DNA of 64,000 nt, taken from the NCBI GenBank assembly GCA_032358165.1, contig JAALGY010000020.1, forward strand, positions 248,001 through 312,000, in the 5' to 3' direction. Below are positions 1-10,747 of this stretch, piece after piece. The notes under the pieces are model-generated. The model made no database searches. It worked only from the letters and a program-made list of their open reading frames with translations, and was not told the DNA's origin. The position numbers were made by a program, and so were the translations under genes. Position 1 is the stretch's first letter. Every line of letters starts with the position of its first letter. The stretch comes from Diplosphaera chodatii (lineage: Eukaryota > Chlorophyta > Trebouxiophyceae > Prasiolales > Stichococcaceae).

Positions 1-374
1 ACAAAGATGACTGCCGTGCGATGTGCTTGCACCATCAGAGGAAGTGCCACACCAGAACTGGTGTGACGCCGGCGCCACCGACCACGGCTGTGCACGCAGC
101 GCAAACGTGCTCAAGGGCTGCATGCGATACTACTGGTCAGGGATGCGGTCAGCACGCACCGCGTGGGCGTGAAGTAGCAGGTGCCGGGTATGCCGCACGG
201 TGTGAAGGGCCACTGCCTGCATGACGTGAGGGTGACACTCCAGTCACGCACATATCAGTCCAGTCACGCACAGAGCAGGAGACCTTGCCGTCGTGGGCTG
301 GCCGTGGTCCCAACTGAATCGCCTTGCAACATGCCTGCAGTGTGAATGTGGTGTGGTGGCATGACGCACCGCAC

Positions 375-455
375 AAGGTAGAAGAACGTGTCAGCGCGGG
401 CAGCTGGCAGGGCGAGTAGCAGCGCCAGAAGGGCAGCGACCGGGTGTCTCAACAT
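375..455 (-). CDS. first exon of a secreted protein; gene continues off the left edge
   Basis: The frame starts with an ATG at 455 and encodes a classic signal peptide: a short basic start (MLRHP), a Leu/Ala core of about 12 residues, and an Ala-X-Ala cleavage site (AARA|DT). A plausible donor (GTGCGG) follows at 374. Only about 27 residues are visible. A candidate second exon on the same strand begins after an AG near position 60 (reading F-W-C-G-T-S-S-D-G) and would run off the window, but it is too short to judge. The product is unknown; all that can be said is that it enters the secretory pathway. A membrane anchor rather than a cleaved signal is possible. Confidence 0.45.
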
Positions 456-1126
456 GATACCGCTACACTGCTACATCAGATTGCAGCAGTGCTGTTGGCC
501 GTATGGTGCCAGCAACAACTAGAATACATTCACCGTCGGATGTTGACCAGCAACAGTCAGGCGATACGAGCCACAAACGGTACTGACGGGTCTGATCGCA
601 CAATGCAGAACAGCTGCTATGCCTGTGCACAAGTGGAACGGGCATCTGCGAGACAGTACACGAGCACAGCGCGTCACATGTGTTAAATTTGAAGCCGTCG
701 ATTGGTCCTAGTAAATAGTGCTGATGGACACTTTCGGCCTGGCAGGGAGGGCAAGAGGATGCTTTGCATGAGCCAATATGCTCAGTGTATGTGCAAGGAT
801 AGACATGGCATCCTTGAGCAGACAATTGTGTTTGTATCCACGTGTTTACACAGCAGGAGCACTGTATTGGTATTGTACATCAGCACACAAGGGGCATGTG
901 CGCGGTGGGAAAAATGGGTAGCATCTAACCTAGCAGGCGTCCAAAACGACGGAGACGAGCTGCTGAGGAGACTGTCTACGTTCGAGCGGGGGTGCCCAGG
1001 CGCCGGCGGTTCTGAGGGCCGGCCCTGTAGCATCCCCCACACGCTGCCGAGGCGCACCAGCAGCACCGCTGCTGGTGCTGGACCATAAATCGAAGGTGAG
1101 AAACGACATGAGCAGAAGCAGAAGCT

Positions 1127-1167
1127 GCGGCGGCGAGGGTTTGGCGGCGGCGGCGGCGAGGGTTTGG
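1127..1167. repeat. GGC-rich tandem repeat
   Basis: An 18-base unit (gcggcggcgagggtttgg) occurs twice, separated by extra GGC triplets. Simple-sequence repeat in intergenic DNA. Confidence 0.7.
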
Positions 1168-1297
1168 CTGCCAGCTGGCGCTTTGCAAGCGCCCAAAATG
1201 CCGAGCAGCTGGCCCCCGCCTCCAAAGGAATTTGGTACGACACCAGGGTGGTCTATCTACTGCGGGGACACTTGCCAACCCCCGCGCTGTTACTATT

Positions 1298-1321
1298 GCT
1301 GCAGCTGCAGCTGCAGCTGCT
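1298..1321. repeat. (GCTGCA)n microsatellite
   Basis: Four consecutive copies of the self-complementary hexamer GCTGCA, so the tract could fold as a short hairpin. Confidence 0.8.
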
Positions 1322-1450
1322 GTGCTAAACCAGAGAAAAGTTGCCTGCTGATGCACAGAAGGGCCGCCAATGCGGCGGCCCCGTTACTGCTTGCTGGCTG
1401 GTGAGCTGCGCTGCACCCAAAATCGCGCCCCATGTCCATACCAGGCGCAC

Positions 1451-1478
1451 TGCTTCCAGCGCTCTGCTTCCAGCGCTC
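1451..1478. repeat. tandem 14-base repeat
   Basis: The unit tgcttccagcgctc occurs twice in direct succession. Confidence 0.7.
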
Positions 1479-1898
1479 TGCCCCTCGTGTCTCTGTTCCC
1501 TGCTGCTACGTGTGCAAAGTTCCTACTGCTGCTGTGTTCTGTGCTCCTGCTGCGCCGTGCTGACGATGAAATGGTGTCTTGCCTGCCACTCCAGTCAGCA
1601 CGGTTCGTGATTGAATCAGCGTCACCAATGTTCGATGCCACCACCGCTGCCTGCTGCCAACAGCGGATGATGCTGTCATGCCGCGATGGCCTGTTGCGGG
1701 ACAGCCTAGGTGCGGGGAGGACGGGCACGCGGTGGCTGCGGGTGGGTGCCGCCGCCGCCACCACCACGCATCTTGACGGTGCGGATGCGCGGCTCGCCCT
1801 GCAGTAACAGGCGCACTTGAATGTCAGCTGACCGGCCAGATCATTGTCAGAACACACATTCGCAGCGCAGAGCGGAAACACTGAGGGGAGTGATGATT

Positions 1899-1921
1899 GA
1901 GTGATGGTTGTACCATCACTC
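1899..1921. repeat. perfect inverted repeat, 10-base arms
   Basis: The arms gagtgatggt and accatcactc surround a 3-base loop. It sits 55 bases beyond the stop of the DUF506 gene, so it would be in that gene's 3' untranslated region. The upstream ggggagtgat can also pair with the right arm, giving an alternative fold. Confidence 0.6.
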
Positions 1922-1975
1922 CCCCGCTAGTTTCAGATTATGAGCCATGCTGCATTCATGAAGGTGTCTCAATCT

Positions 1976-4900
1976 CTAGACCCTGGACCCCACCTGCATG
2001 CCGCCGCCGGCTGCGGTGCTGGTGCGGATGGTGGGCAGGGGGCGCTGGGCGGCGATGAAGTCGCGGATCAGCGGCTGGTCCCAGAAGGGCGCCTCCACCG
2101 ACGGCTCCCGGGACGTCGGCTTGGGCTTCGGCTCTGCATGTACAGGGCAAGGTGAGCTCCTATCTTTACGACACAAGCTTTGCAACGGAACGTTGGACTG
2201 TATGCATGTTGGAAAAAAGAGCGCCAACCGGCATGTGCAGTGGGTATTGCTGCTTTGTCAGAGCAATTGTGCTTTGCCTCTCTCCTTGAACAACACACCT
2301 GCAGCTGTGTCGGGCGCAGGGCCCTCCGGCGATGTAGGCAGGCGGCCAGCAGCAGGCAGCGTGCCGGTGCTGCCGCGGGCGGCCGGCAGCCCGCTGTTGC
2401 TGGCGGTGCGCCGGGCCTGCACCGCCGGCGCAGCCGCCGGCTTCTGCGGCGCGGCAGGCGCGGCGGCCGCACGCTTGCTGATGAAGCCCACGGACGCCAG
2501 CTTCGTGGAAAGCGCCGAGGTGGAGTTGGAGCGCAGCTGGGGGACAGCATCCTGCAAGCAGATGGCCAGGTCCTGAATGGTCATGTCTCCAAGCAACATG
2601 ATCAGGGGCGATGAACTCTACTCTCCACACTGCAGGTACCCGGCACATTCTTGCACAAGCCGTTACGAGCGCATGGCAAGCACACAACCTGCAGCCGGAG
2701 CAATGCTTGGAGGCGGCTAGTGTGTTGCAGCCACAAAGAATGCTGCTGCGCACCTTGGTGGCAGCGGCGGTGTCCGACATGCTGCCGCTGTTCTTGCGCA
2801 CGGGCGTTTCGCCGCCGCTGCTGTCGCCGCCGGGGGACACGCTGGGTTCGCTGCGCTGACGTGGCGGCGCCTGCGCATGGGCAGGGTACTGGCTGCCCTC
2901 GGCCCAGACCCTGGACTGCGCTGCGGCCGCCGGCTGGGCCGCCGCAGCGGGGGCGGCTGCTGTGGGGTCTGCTGCGGGGTGGCCGCCGCTGGCGCTGCGC
3001 AGCTTGGGGATGCGGGCGGGGGCCTTGGCCGCCTGTGGCGCTCCTGCAGCGGCACCGGCAGCTGCCGGGGGGCTGCGGCCGCCAGATCCCGCGAGCAGCT
3101 CCTCGCGGGACATGGTGCGATGCAGGCGCTGCTCCGGGGTGGGCAGCGGCTGGTTGGGCGCCGTGGACGCAGCACCACCCCGCAAGGCCATTGCTGGCGC
3201 TGCCTCTGTCGCGCCGGCTGCCGACGCGTTAGGATGGGTCGAGTCGGCGGCGGTCGGGCTGGCGTGCTTTGCGGCGGCGGCTTTGCGGCCGCCGGGCAGG
3301 CGCCAGCCGAGCGTGGTGTCCGGGGACGACAGGTGGTCGTCCTCAGAGTCTGAGCGGCCCTCTGGCGGCGGCAGTGTCCGCGCCTGCTGCTGCGGTGCCA
3401 CCGCACCCAGATCTGGCTTGGCTGCCTCAGCCGCCTGGGCCTGCGCGGCGAAAGCTGATGCTGACGCCATGCGCTGCTGGCCGCCTGCCGCTGTTTGCTG
3501 GCTGGCATCGCCACCAGCACAATCCACGCCACCGTCACCAGGCGCTGCCAGCGGCGCAGACGTCGTGCGCAGCTCGGCGCCGGCATTGGCGAACGTCAGC
3601 TTCGGCTGCTGCGGCGCGGCCACCTCACGGCTGCGGGCGCCGGCGACCTGGGAGCCACCAAAGGCGCCGCCGCCGAGGTTTGCAGCGACCGGCAGCGAGG
3701 CGCTGGGCTGCTGGCGGGCCTGCTCGGCGTCAGGGGAGCCGGGCACGCTGCTGAGGGAGGGGTCGCCCACGTGCATGTCGCGCGCCTTGGCCGGCAGCCA
3801 CTTGCTGAGCAGCGCGCCTGCCAGTTGATGTCAACATATTATGAGCAGGACCCAGTCGCATATGTCAAATATGCACTTGTGGTAAGCTTTGCATACTGTG
3901 CCGACTCGAGCGCCATTCAACCTCAAAAGCACAAGCTTGCATATGATGGCATGTTTCTAAACCGTCACCTGCGGAGCGCCAAGGGGGCGTGACGGCGCCG
4001 GCAGCAGCGAAGGCGGTTGCCATTTCGCCAGACAGCAGGCGCACGAGGGTGCGCAGGCGGGCGGGGGGCCCCGTGTACGCCTCCGGCACGCTCAGCAGCA
4101 GCTCATCATACCACGCCACCGTCTGCAGTCAGGATTGGCGGCACCTTGATGCTCTGCTCGTTGTTTGGAAAAGAAAAGTTTGCCGGCACACGACCCTCTC
4201 ATTCTAGGGGCAGGCGGACACTCGAGGGAATATTCTATCATACCGCAGGCACTACAGCGTCACACACATGCTGGCCCTATGCCATCGCACTAGGCAGGCA
4301 CATGCATGCAGCAGCGCTGCTGCTCACCTGTGGGATGTCGAACTGCTCCCGGAAGCGGGGGTCGACGATGTACTCGGTGCGGCCGCCATGGGCAAAACCG
4401 TCAGACGGCCCCGACACAATCAGGAACTCGTGGCTCAGATGCTTGAACGCGGACACGCCAGAGCCACCACCTGTGGCACAATCCGAATCACTAATTGCAA
4501 CAGCGCCATGCAGGGTTTGTAGGCGACACAGCCGCTGGAAGCTGGAAGCACGCTGACATTTGTTCAGGTGCCGGTGGGACCAAGCCGCTCACCCAGTGCT
4601 GTGCGAAGGGTGACATCGTAGCCCACGCCAGCCAGGCGGCTGGCCAGGATGACCACATCAGCGCGCCCCTCCTCCTCCAGGGTGGCCGCATGGTAGTAGC
4701 GCGCATCGCGGGCAAGCTGCAGTCAAGACAAGCACACCATGAAGACATGCTGTTAGCTGCAAACTACCCTGCACTCTAGCGAAGAATCATGCTTGTTGTC
4801 GGGCACTGTACAGCCTGATATCTGAGGTCAGGTATCAGCAGTGACCAAGGCCCCGCGGGCTACAACCTGGCGTGAGCATGGTACGCCTCTGATGCTACTG

Positions 4901-6155
4901 CTGCCGCTACAGCAGCTGCATCCATGCCAGCAGGCAGACAGCTGGATGCAATCGTGATGCTCGGTGAGCAAGCGGCCGCACCCTGGCCTCGAAGCTGGTC
5001 TCCGGCCGCGTCAGGGCGTCCAGGCGGTTCAGCGTCGCGTGCAGGTCGCGCTGCGGCGGCGGCGCCTTGGGCCGCAGCACGTCCCGCCCGTCAATCTACA
5101 CCGCGGCACAGATAACTGCTGAGTAGGCTGGTCGACATCAGCCTGTTGAGGAGCATACCAGCCCGTTGTGAGTAGGCTTTGACCCGAGTGGGGTCTGACT
5201 GGGGGTTGGACAAGCTACGATGATCGGAAGATGCGGGGCCCAGGATGATAGGAGGTTTCATACGTGTCCCCGGGCGCTTCTGGAGCCCCGGCAGCCGGCC
5301 GAGCGACGGCGGCGGGATCAGGACGGCCTCGCAGCCGTTGATCATCGACGATCACGAGGCTGCCTCGCAAACAGGTGGCCAGTACGAAACTGCGGTGAAT
5401 TCGATAAGGCAGTGATGCGGTCACAGCTTCGCTCCACTGCGGGCGGCTGACTGGGAGAGCTACAGATTGCTCCCGAGACGCAGTCGGAGGTGCAAGCTGA
5501 CAAGAAGCGACTGGGATGTAGTCACAATGCGCTGTTAAGGGGTGTTGTGATGCTCTACGGTCCTGGTAAGGCCCGTGGCGCTGCGGAAGTTGAATAACCG
5601 ACACGTGCGACGGCTGGAAAAGCGTGACGAGGCCAGCTTGCTATAGCAGTTGAGCGGCTGCGTGCCCACACCAGACGGATGATCACCTGACCAGTAGCAC
5701 GAGAGCGTGCCAGTGGCACATGCAGCAGCACACGCCCCAGAATGGTATTTGAAGACGTCACGGGTCGGGCCCGTGTCATTCACGCTACCGATGTTATGAG
5801 GACCCCAAACCGGCTCTGGATCATGCAACGTTACCGAGGAGTGCAATATGCTTAGTTGTACCCATGCCGAGGCACGGCAGCCGGCAGTAGTAGCACGGCA
5901 TATGCACGGTGCCCGAATTTGATACTATGCGCATCTGGCAGGATCCCAGGAAAGTAAGGCTGCAGTCGCGTGCCTCACCTCCAGCTGGAATAGCAGAGAC
6001 TGCGACGCCGCCATGGGCGTGGCTGAAACAGCGTGGGCCACAGCCGTTGTCATTTGACTACTGCGGTGGCTGCTGTTAGGCTGCGGGCTGCTGGCGCGGC
6101 GGGCTGCACGGGATGCTACCGAGGCGGGAGGCCGGCACAGGCTGCGAAATGCCAT
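1976..6155 (-). CDS. DUF506 (PDDEXK-like nuclease superfamily) protein with long low-complexity tail
   Basis: Seven phase-consistent exons: 5095-4982, 4716-4593, 4470-4328, 4122-3969, 3817-2754, 2551-2299 and 2133-1976 (stop at 1976-1978). A further exon, 6155-5979, starts with ATG, ends in phase 0 at a GTGAGG donor, and is the likely N-terminus (59 residues, Arg/Ser/Ala-rich, organelle-transit-like); its link to 5095 is inferred. Plant DUF506 landmarks are present: G-Y-D-V near the core, then YIVDPRFREQFDI, then VPEAYTGPPARL...LVRLLSGEMATAF, then TPPWRS...SKWLP. The D-x-R-x-x-F core is typical of the family, whose function is unsettled. After the core come about 450 residues of Ala/Pro/Ser/Gln-rich sequence with SP and TP sites, absent from land-plant members as I know them. 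It ends ...GGMQVGSRV. About 728 residues if the first exon is right. Confidence 0.8.
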
Positions 6156-6623
6156 GCCCAGGCGCAGGGACCGTGCCCTGGGTGTTCCGAAGTCAACGCA
6201 TTGGACTGCAGTTGGCTGCCCGGGCTCACAATGGTGTCTGCCTGCACACTAGTCAACGCTGCACTGAAAAGATGGTGTACGGAGTGGTTCGAGGACGGCT
6301 CAGGGTCTCAAGCTTCGGGGAAGTGCTGGGCAATGGCATGTCTGTCTGCCCTGTCACGGCGGGAAGCTCTGCATGCTGGCTGCGGCACGTGCTGGGACAT
6401 AAATCTATATGTCCCCAAGTACTGCACTGAGTAGTCCAGACGGTTGTTGAATAAAAACCTGGCTACGCATTGGCTAGTAGCTGAAGACCAGTAGGATTAC
6501 CTCATCCGTGCCGATCGGGCGCGAACAACTTCCGAAACAAGGTGTGGGCCTGCAAGTCACGCCAATGTACCTCAGCTTGTGTGCGATCAGTCGCCAGCAG
6601 CAGTCCCGATCGGCTGCGGTGGC
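6156..6623. promoter_or_regulatory. spacer between divergent DUF506 and PIG-H genes
   Basis: About 470 bases between the putative DUF506 start (-) and the first usable PIG-H methionine (+). It must contain both promoters and possibly a missing 5' exon of PIG-H. No TATA box stands out. Confidence 0.35.
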
Positions 6624-7875
6624 ATGCGCCAGCGTACTGAGCGGCAAACGCCACAGATCGCACAGGACTGCGGCGGCCTGCGCCTGACGGTTGCACAACA
6701 CGACAGCCACACCGTGGTGTTCAGCATTCGCGTGAACAGACGAGCATCGTGTTGCGTCGCGATCAGCGTAGTACTTCTGCTAGCCCTGCTGGTGGGCTGC
6801 ATGCACATTCTGAGCAGCTTTGGATTCACATCTCTCTGCAACCCGTCGGGCACTTGTCAGAGCTCACAGATCAGGACAGCAACCACAGTTCCGCTGCAAT
6901 GATTGGTGAACATCTGCGTTGCAGGGTTCCGCCTGCCTGCATGCACCCATATTCATACAGGTACAGCCTGGGCAGTCTGTGCATGTCACGTCTGCGCGTA
7001 CCCTGCAGGCTGAAAGCCCACGCCGCGAACCTTGCTTGCAGGCTCCTCTCGATGCAACACACGCTGCTGTTCAAACGTGCACGTGCAGGTCCTTCTGGCA
7101 GCGGCGGCAGCTGCTGGCCTCGCGCTGTGGTCTGCAAAAGTCGTCGAGGAGGTCCTGACCGTCGTGCACGGCCTGGGCGTTGTGCTGAGCGCCCGGCGGC
7201 GGTGCTGGTGGCGGCCGGCCGGCACGTTTGTGCCTGCCGAGCGCATCCGCCACGTCATCATCAATGAGGTGCTGTGCTGCATGCACCTTTCTGTTGTGAG
7301 CGACGCAACCTCTGAGCGAGATGGCACGAAGCGCAACTGACGGCAGTTGTCGACGTACGGGCATCTGGCGAAAAGTAGCCGTCAGGCTGGACACGCTGCC
7401 GCTGGGCATGCCGCCAGGGCATCGTGCACTTGGCAGCTAAGGCCCTCAGGCGCGGGGGAGACCCAGCCCTGGATGCTGCAGCGCTGATGGGCGGCTGCCG
7501 TGCGGCGCAGGGCGTGGGCGCGTCGAGGGTGACGTGCTACCTGGCGTTCATGGTGGAGGGCAGCGACCGGCTGGAGGTTGCGTTCCCGCGCCTGCTGCCC
7601 CGGCTGCCGCTGCTGACGCCGGTGGGTTGACCAGCTGTTGGCGTCAACACGTGGCACCGGTTGCATGGTCACATGTCGCAGTGCCGCTGCTGACGCTGGT
7701 GGGCAGACCGCCTGTTGGTATCCAAGGCTGGCGCTACCATGGGATTCTATGTTGTAGCTGGACATCAGCGGCGACCGATCGGCCTTGGCATGGTTTGCAT
7801 GTCCTGCAGGTGTATCAGCAGCTGCATGCGAGGCTGGGTGGTGGCAGCAGTGCTCAGGTAAAGGTTGCAAGATGA
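6624..7875 (+). CDS. PIGH: phosphatidylinositol N-acetylglucosaminyltransferase subunit H (PIG-H)
   Basis: Four exons, all phase 0: 6624-6791, 7089-7268, 7418-7621 and 7810-7875, giving about 205 residues, close to the family's usual 180-220. PIG-H is a non-catalytic subunit of the complex that adds GlcNAc to phosphatidylinositol on the cytosolic face of the ER, the first step of GPI-anchor synthesis. Two hydrophobic spans are visible, around CCVAISVVLLLALL and VLLAAAAAAGLALWSAKVV. They are followed by the signature stretch TFVPAERIRHVIINE, then VTCYLAFMVEG, FPRLLPRLPLL and a final VYQQLHARL; these match the conserved C-terminal domain in order and spacing. The start is uncertain: the frame is open upstream of the ATG at 6624 but has no other ATG, so a 5' exon may be missing. 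Confidence 0.8.
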
Positions 7876-8282
7876 TGCACAAGCAGCAGGTTTCGTGTTT
7901 TGCTTCTGTCATACCGTACACCGGATTACATGCTGAGATAGCTGCTCAGAAATGAACCTTGGCAGCTATTGTAGAAAAGACCGTCTGCAGGTTTTGGTAC
8001 AGTCCAGATCGGTTATGCTCGTGACATGTGCTACCTGATCTTCCCTAGCCCCCGCCGCCAGGAGGGCAGTACAGCACAGCTGCAGGCACTCGACTCTTCT
8101 CACATGCCAATGAAGCAAACGAGGGCACGGGCTGCTCAGACCGTGAGGCGACTGAACACAAGCGCACTGCCCACCCTGTCAGCAGCGCATGCATGACCAC
8201 CCGGCAACCTCAAAACCCAACCGGTTGCATCCGCGCCTCTCAGCCGCCGCCCACATCAGGCGCGGAGCTGCATTCGCCCACA
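7876..8282. other. spacer between convergent PIG-H and PSMG1 3' ends
   Basis: No coding signal. Convergent 3' regions. TTACA (TGTAA on the minus strand) at 7926-7930 could be the polyadenylation signal of the PSMG1-like gene. Confidence 0.4.
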
Positions 8283-10092
8283 TCAGGTGTACAGCGAAGA
8301 TGTGGAGGCTGCCCTGTAGGCCCTGTCCGCCCTGAGCCCCGCCGCCCGCAGCGCAGCCGCATCGGCGCGCCATAACCCTGTGCTGCCTGAACATGCAAAT
8401 GCACATTCACACCTCATCACAGCTTGAAAGCTTTTTATGTCCTCTTGTGATGGGACCCCTGGGAGGAGGAACTCGGGCAGGGTCCCGAAAGCATGGGCAA
8501 TGTGCTGCTGACTGTCGAGCGGCATCATCAGGCAGCGTCAGTCGTCAGGGGGTGCTCACCTTCTGCCGAGCTGCCCCGCAGCAGCTGCTCCACGGCGCTC
8601 GCTAGACCCTGGAGGAAGGGCGCGTCCGGCACCGCGCCCATCTGCACGCCGACCAGCGCCGTCGCGGGCTGCTGCCGCACCTGCGGGGAAGCAGGATGCA
8701 GCTGAGGGCCGCGTGCCAGATCCTGCTGTCGCTGCTGCAGCCACCGCTGCAGAAGTGTGCTCCCTGCGGCCTGGCGTTGCGGTTGCATCCAAGCACCGGA
8801 CATAGCAACATTTGGCCGCTGCCACCCCAGCTGCTGCTCCTGCTGAGATGTACTGTTCTGCATCGTGCTAGCTGCCGGGGGCCACGCTGTCAAGAGCAAA
8901 TCAAGTCTATGTTTGAGTCGACACACACCACGGACACTTGCCTGGCAATGGCTGACGACGGCGGCTGCCAGGCCCGACAGCAGGTTGCCTGACGGCAGCG
9001 ACGGCGGCATGCCTCTGCCCCCTGCGGACACCCTACTGCTTCCTGCTGCGCCGTCTGCCGCAGCAGGCTGGCCAGCATGCTGCGCTGACGCCGCTGACGT
9101 CGGGACTGTGAACACGAGCACATCGTTGGCGGCATCGCCACCGCCGCGGTACTGATTCGCCTGTACAGCACACAGAGTCGTAAGGCGTCCAGCAGCCATG
9201 GCATGAGGCATCAAGCAAGTTGCACGAACTTCCAGCTCGCTCAATGTCTGCATGCACTGTGCGCCACCGTAGCAGACAGCAGACAGTGGTTTGGTGTGAT
9301 TCGTGCACGTTTCAGCAGCTGAGAGGTGTCAATTTGGTTTGGTTCTGACCGGCATGGTGGAGACGACAAGGGCCTGGCTCGGATGCAGCGCTTCAAGTAA
9401 CCCGTGCGTCCAGGCCCATGCGCGCTCAGGGTGCACCGCACGGCTGCAGCTGACCAGCAGCGTGTCGCTGTGGGCCAGGTCCGCTGCGCCGGCGCTGCCA
9501 TTCGGCGTGCTGTTGCCGCTGCTTACGCTGCTTTTCCCGTCTGCAGCAGCCTGCACCAGCCGGTACACTGTCGCTGAGTGGGCGTCAAGCTCGCTGCGGC
9601 GCAGGGCGCCCTCGGCGGCCGGGATCTCTGCGAGCTTGATGCTGCCAACCTCCTGCAACGCAAACACCGCAATCATATTATGTATGAATTTCCTCCGGAA
9701 TCACATGTCGTTAGTGCGTGATCACGTATGACGCAGTCATGTTATGAGACTCACCTCCTTGTCGAGGAGGCAGCACTCGCAGAGCATGGCTGCTGCTGGG
9801 CCCTCCGCGATGATCTGCGCTGCACACGTCGGATGTCATTGCAGGGTGTTGGCTGCAGGATGCTGTGCAAGATGCAATTCTACTTACCATCCGCCCGTCT
9901 TTGATATCCTTACTGAACAGGCCCTGCGAACGACGGTCGTCGCACCAGCATGGTTGGCCGTGCCACATCCTGATGCAGCTCAACAGCCGGCGGCTGCGTG
10001 AAGGCGGTGCCGAGGCCGCTGGCCACAGCGTCAGCCTCCTCATCCTCTATGGCGCTTCGCGTCGTGTCATCGCCGGTGATGGGGTCCTCCAT
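8283..10092 (-). CDS. PSMG1: proteasome assembly chaperone 1-like protein (PAC1/PSMG1)
   Basis: Six phase-consistent exons: 10092-9946, 9814-9755, 9652-9350, 9160-8942, 8680-8560 and 8377-8283, about 315 residues. PAC1 pairs with PAC2 to scaffold the alpha-ring of the 20S proteasome. Evidence: an acidic N-terminus (IEDEEADAV); IIAEGPAAAMLCECCL after it; LLVSCSRAVHPERAWAW; the motif LLSGLAAAVVSHCQ, which aligns with the human NIVHDLPAAVLSYCQ region; and a C-terminus ...STSSLYT matching the ...SNIYT end of animal PSMG1. The exon ending at 8942 uses a GC donor (CAG|GCAAGT). There is an Ala/Ser/Gly-rich insertion in the middle (about residues 190-220). Divergence is high, so this rests on motif order rather than strong identity. 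A small exon could be missing between the first two. Confidence 0.72.
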
Positions 10093-10747
10093 TGCCGGGT
10101 GTAGACTGTTTCAACCTGTTGATCTGGCGCAGCTTCAGAGCTGATGCTAGCTGTTGACAGGAGCTGCACGACAACAGATAGCTGCGAAGCGATGACGTTG
10201 AAGCGGATTAAGGAGGACGTGAGCGCTGCGCAAAGCATGCAAATGCTGCTCTGAGCTTCTGAGGTTCTGACGCCATTGCATGACAGAATGAGCTGACAGC
10301 GGCGCCACCTCAGCAACTTTCTTCACTGAAATGTTACACTTGTCAATGATGCTTGGTCCTACCCGCCCGTCTGAGCGTTCCAAGTAATAGTCGGCAGCAC
10401 AACCTAATCACAGCAATAGCAAGGTCCAAAAATGACATGCGAATCAATCAATGCTCAGGTTTGCTGGCTAGGCGCTGGCGTCAACAAGCCAACTGGCCGC
10501 AAACACCAACATGGCAGGTCGCGTCCGTCAGTTGTTTGTCATGCTGCGCCGGACGTGCTGTCCTCCTTCACCCCTTCGATCTTTCGAACCTCCTTTCCGA
10601 GGTCCTGCACGAATGAGTGACGTCGTCATTTGAGGCCGCGGCGCTAGAACACCACATTGAGCGGACGCTTACAGCCCTGCGTCATGCAGCGGGAGGCAAC
10701 ATGAAATGCCATCGCTTTCGCCGGATGGCCTTGCAAGGTGTCTGCTG
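10093..10747. other. spacer between PSMG1-like and NDUFAF5 (same strand)
   Basis: It holds the promoter of the PSMG1-like gene and the 3' end of NDUFAF5. I see no gene in it. Confidence 0.4.
10669..10673 (-). terminator. TGTAA polyadenylation signal of NDUFAF5
   Basis: TTACA on the plus strand reads TGTAA in gene sense, 75 bases beyond the NDUFAF5 stop. TGTAA is the known chlorophyte polyadenylation signal. A 5-base match is weak by itself; position gives the support. Confidence 0.5.

Larger units (their letters stand above)
456..1975. other. intergenic region with simple repeats
   Basis: No open frame here has family resemblance, a consistent exon chain or algal coding bias. It holds short tandem repeats (listed separately) and a hairpin just beyond the stop of the DUF506 gene. 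It should contain the promoter of the left-edge gene and the 3' region of the DUF506 gene. Confidence 0.5.

Noticed and set aside
2166..3776. Single 536-residue open frame on the minus strand
   Set aside because: It is read-through of exon 3817-2754 into the next intron and beyond. Splice sites and the DUF506 chain show the true exon ends at 2754.
5535..5846. Possible extra DUF506 exon between 5095 and 5979
   Set aside because: Frames here show no DUF506 resemblance, and the candidate exon near 5345-5280 breaks phase with the exon at 5095. Left out.
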